A DNA stretch of 64,000 nt from an uncultured Bacteroides sp. Lineage in GTDB: Bacteria; Bacteroidota; Bacteroidia; Bacteroidales; Bacteroidaceae. This document shows, piece by piece, positions 63,961 through 64,000 of the stretch. Below the pieces are notes generated by a model. It did not search any database, was not told the DNA's origin, and saw only the letters and a list, made by a program, of their open reading frames with translations. Numbering within the stretch: position 1 is the first letter of the stretch; every line of letters starts with the position of its first letter. The stretch lies in assembly GCF_963678425.1 (NCBI RefSeq), contig NZ_OY782855.1, forward strand, positions 1,054,001 through 1,118,000. The letters are read 5' to 3'. The position numbers were made by a program, and so were the translations under genes.

Positions 63961-64000
63961 ATGAAATCAAAGTTTTTTATAACATTAGCCATTGTGCTAA
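63961..64000 (+). CDS. Start of a secreted or membrane protein (partial, runs off the window)
   Basis: ATG at 63961 begins MKSKFFITLAIVL, a positively charged start followed by a hydrophobic run typical of a signal peptide. Only 13 residues are present, so no family can be named. A long spaced inverted repeat (TTACGTCTA at 63880-63888 and TAGACGTAA at 63951-63959) lies just before it. Confidence 0.5.
   Translation, partial: MKSKFFITLAIVL

Overview
The window is chromosomal DNA from a member of the Bacteroidales, most likely Bacteroides or a close relative. The evidence is AT-rich DNA, tandem SusC/SusD genes, -7 promoter boxes of the form TAnnTTTG (several with TTTG about 19-21 bp upstream), few Shine-Dalgarno sequences, BspA-like leucine-rich repeat proteins, a Rho factor with a long Bacteroidota-type insert, and the gene order dnaN / exonuclease / coaBC / porD / recN / rlmB. 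The species cannot be named from the sequence alone.

Layout. 1-6377 (+): the tail of an upstream gene, a beta-barrel protein, a large BspA-like surface protein and a secreted GH27 alpha-galactosidase with a 22-bp perfect inverted repeat over its promoter and start codon. 6660-8163: an intact ISL3-type insertion sequence with 23-bp terminal inverted repeats and an 8-bp target duplication, inserted into the remnant of a related transposase, next to a tRNA-His gene. 8388-17857 (-): ffh-folD-capA-like operon, a MATE transporter, rho with a long leader, free-methionine sulfoxide reductase and a 5'-nucleotidase family enzyme. 18420-33715 (-): a polysaccharide utilisation locus with two SusC/SusD pairs, three small lipoproteins, a probable surface glycan-binding protein and a GH30 glycosidase. 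No regulator was seen in this locus.

34642-41629: tex and a small BspA-like gene (+), an ABC-F protein whose second nucleotide site is degenerate (-), and grpE-dnaJ (+). 41779-47787 (-): a 1394-residue BspA-like protein and a PIN-PhoH protein. 47876-51998: folC (+), ridA (-), an intergenic region with GC-rich 22-bp tandem repeats, and an ECF sigma factor translationally coupled to a membrane protein that looks like an anti-sigma segment fused to an outer-membrane barrel. 52187-60385 (-): a seven-gene operon led by dnaN. 60541-64000 (+): a DUF3127 protein with an SSB-like tail, a DUF4348 lipoprotein, murB, an MBL-fold hydrolase and the start of a secreted protein.

How the genes relate. The housekeeping blocks are conventional. 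The accessory content is the glycan locus, the GH27 gene, the three BspA-like genes and the IS. The three BspA-like proteins share a recurring N-terminal module. Four secreted proteins end in a type-A-like sorting domain, which would need a type IX secretion system elsewhere in the genome. No clearly unprecedented system stands out. The best leads are the asymmetric ABC-F, the sigma factor with an envelope-spanning partner, a dispersed palindromic intergenic element, the 22-bp tandem repeat, the GH27 operator-like palindrome and a pseudo-protease/TPR protein.
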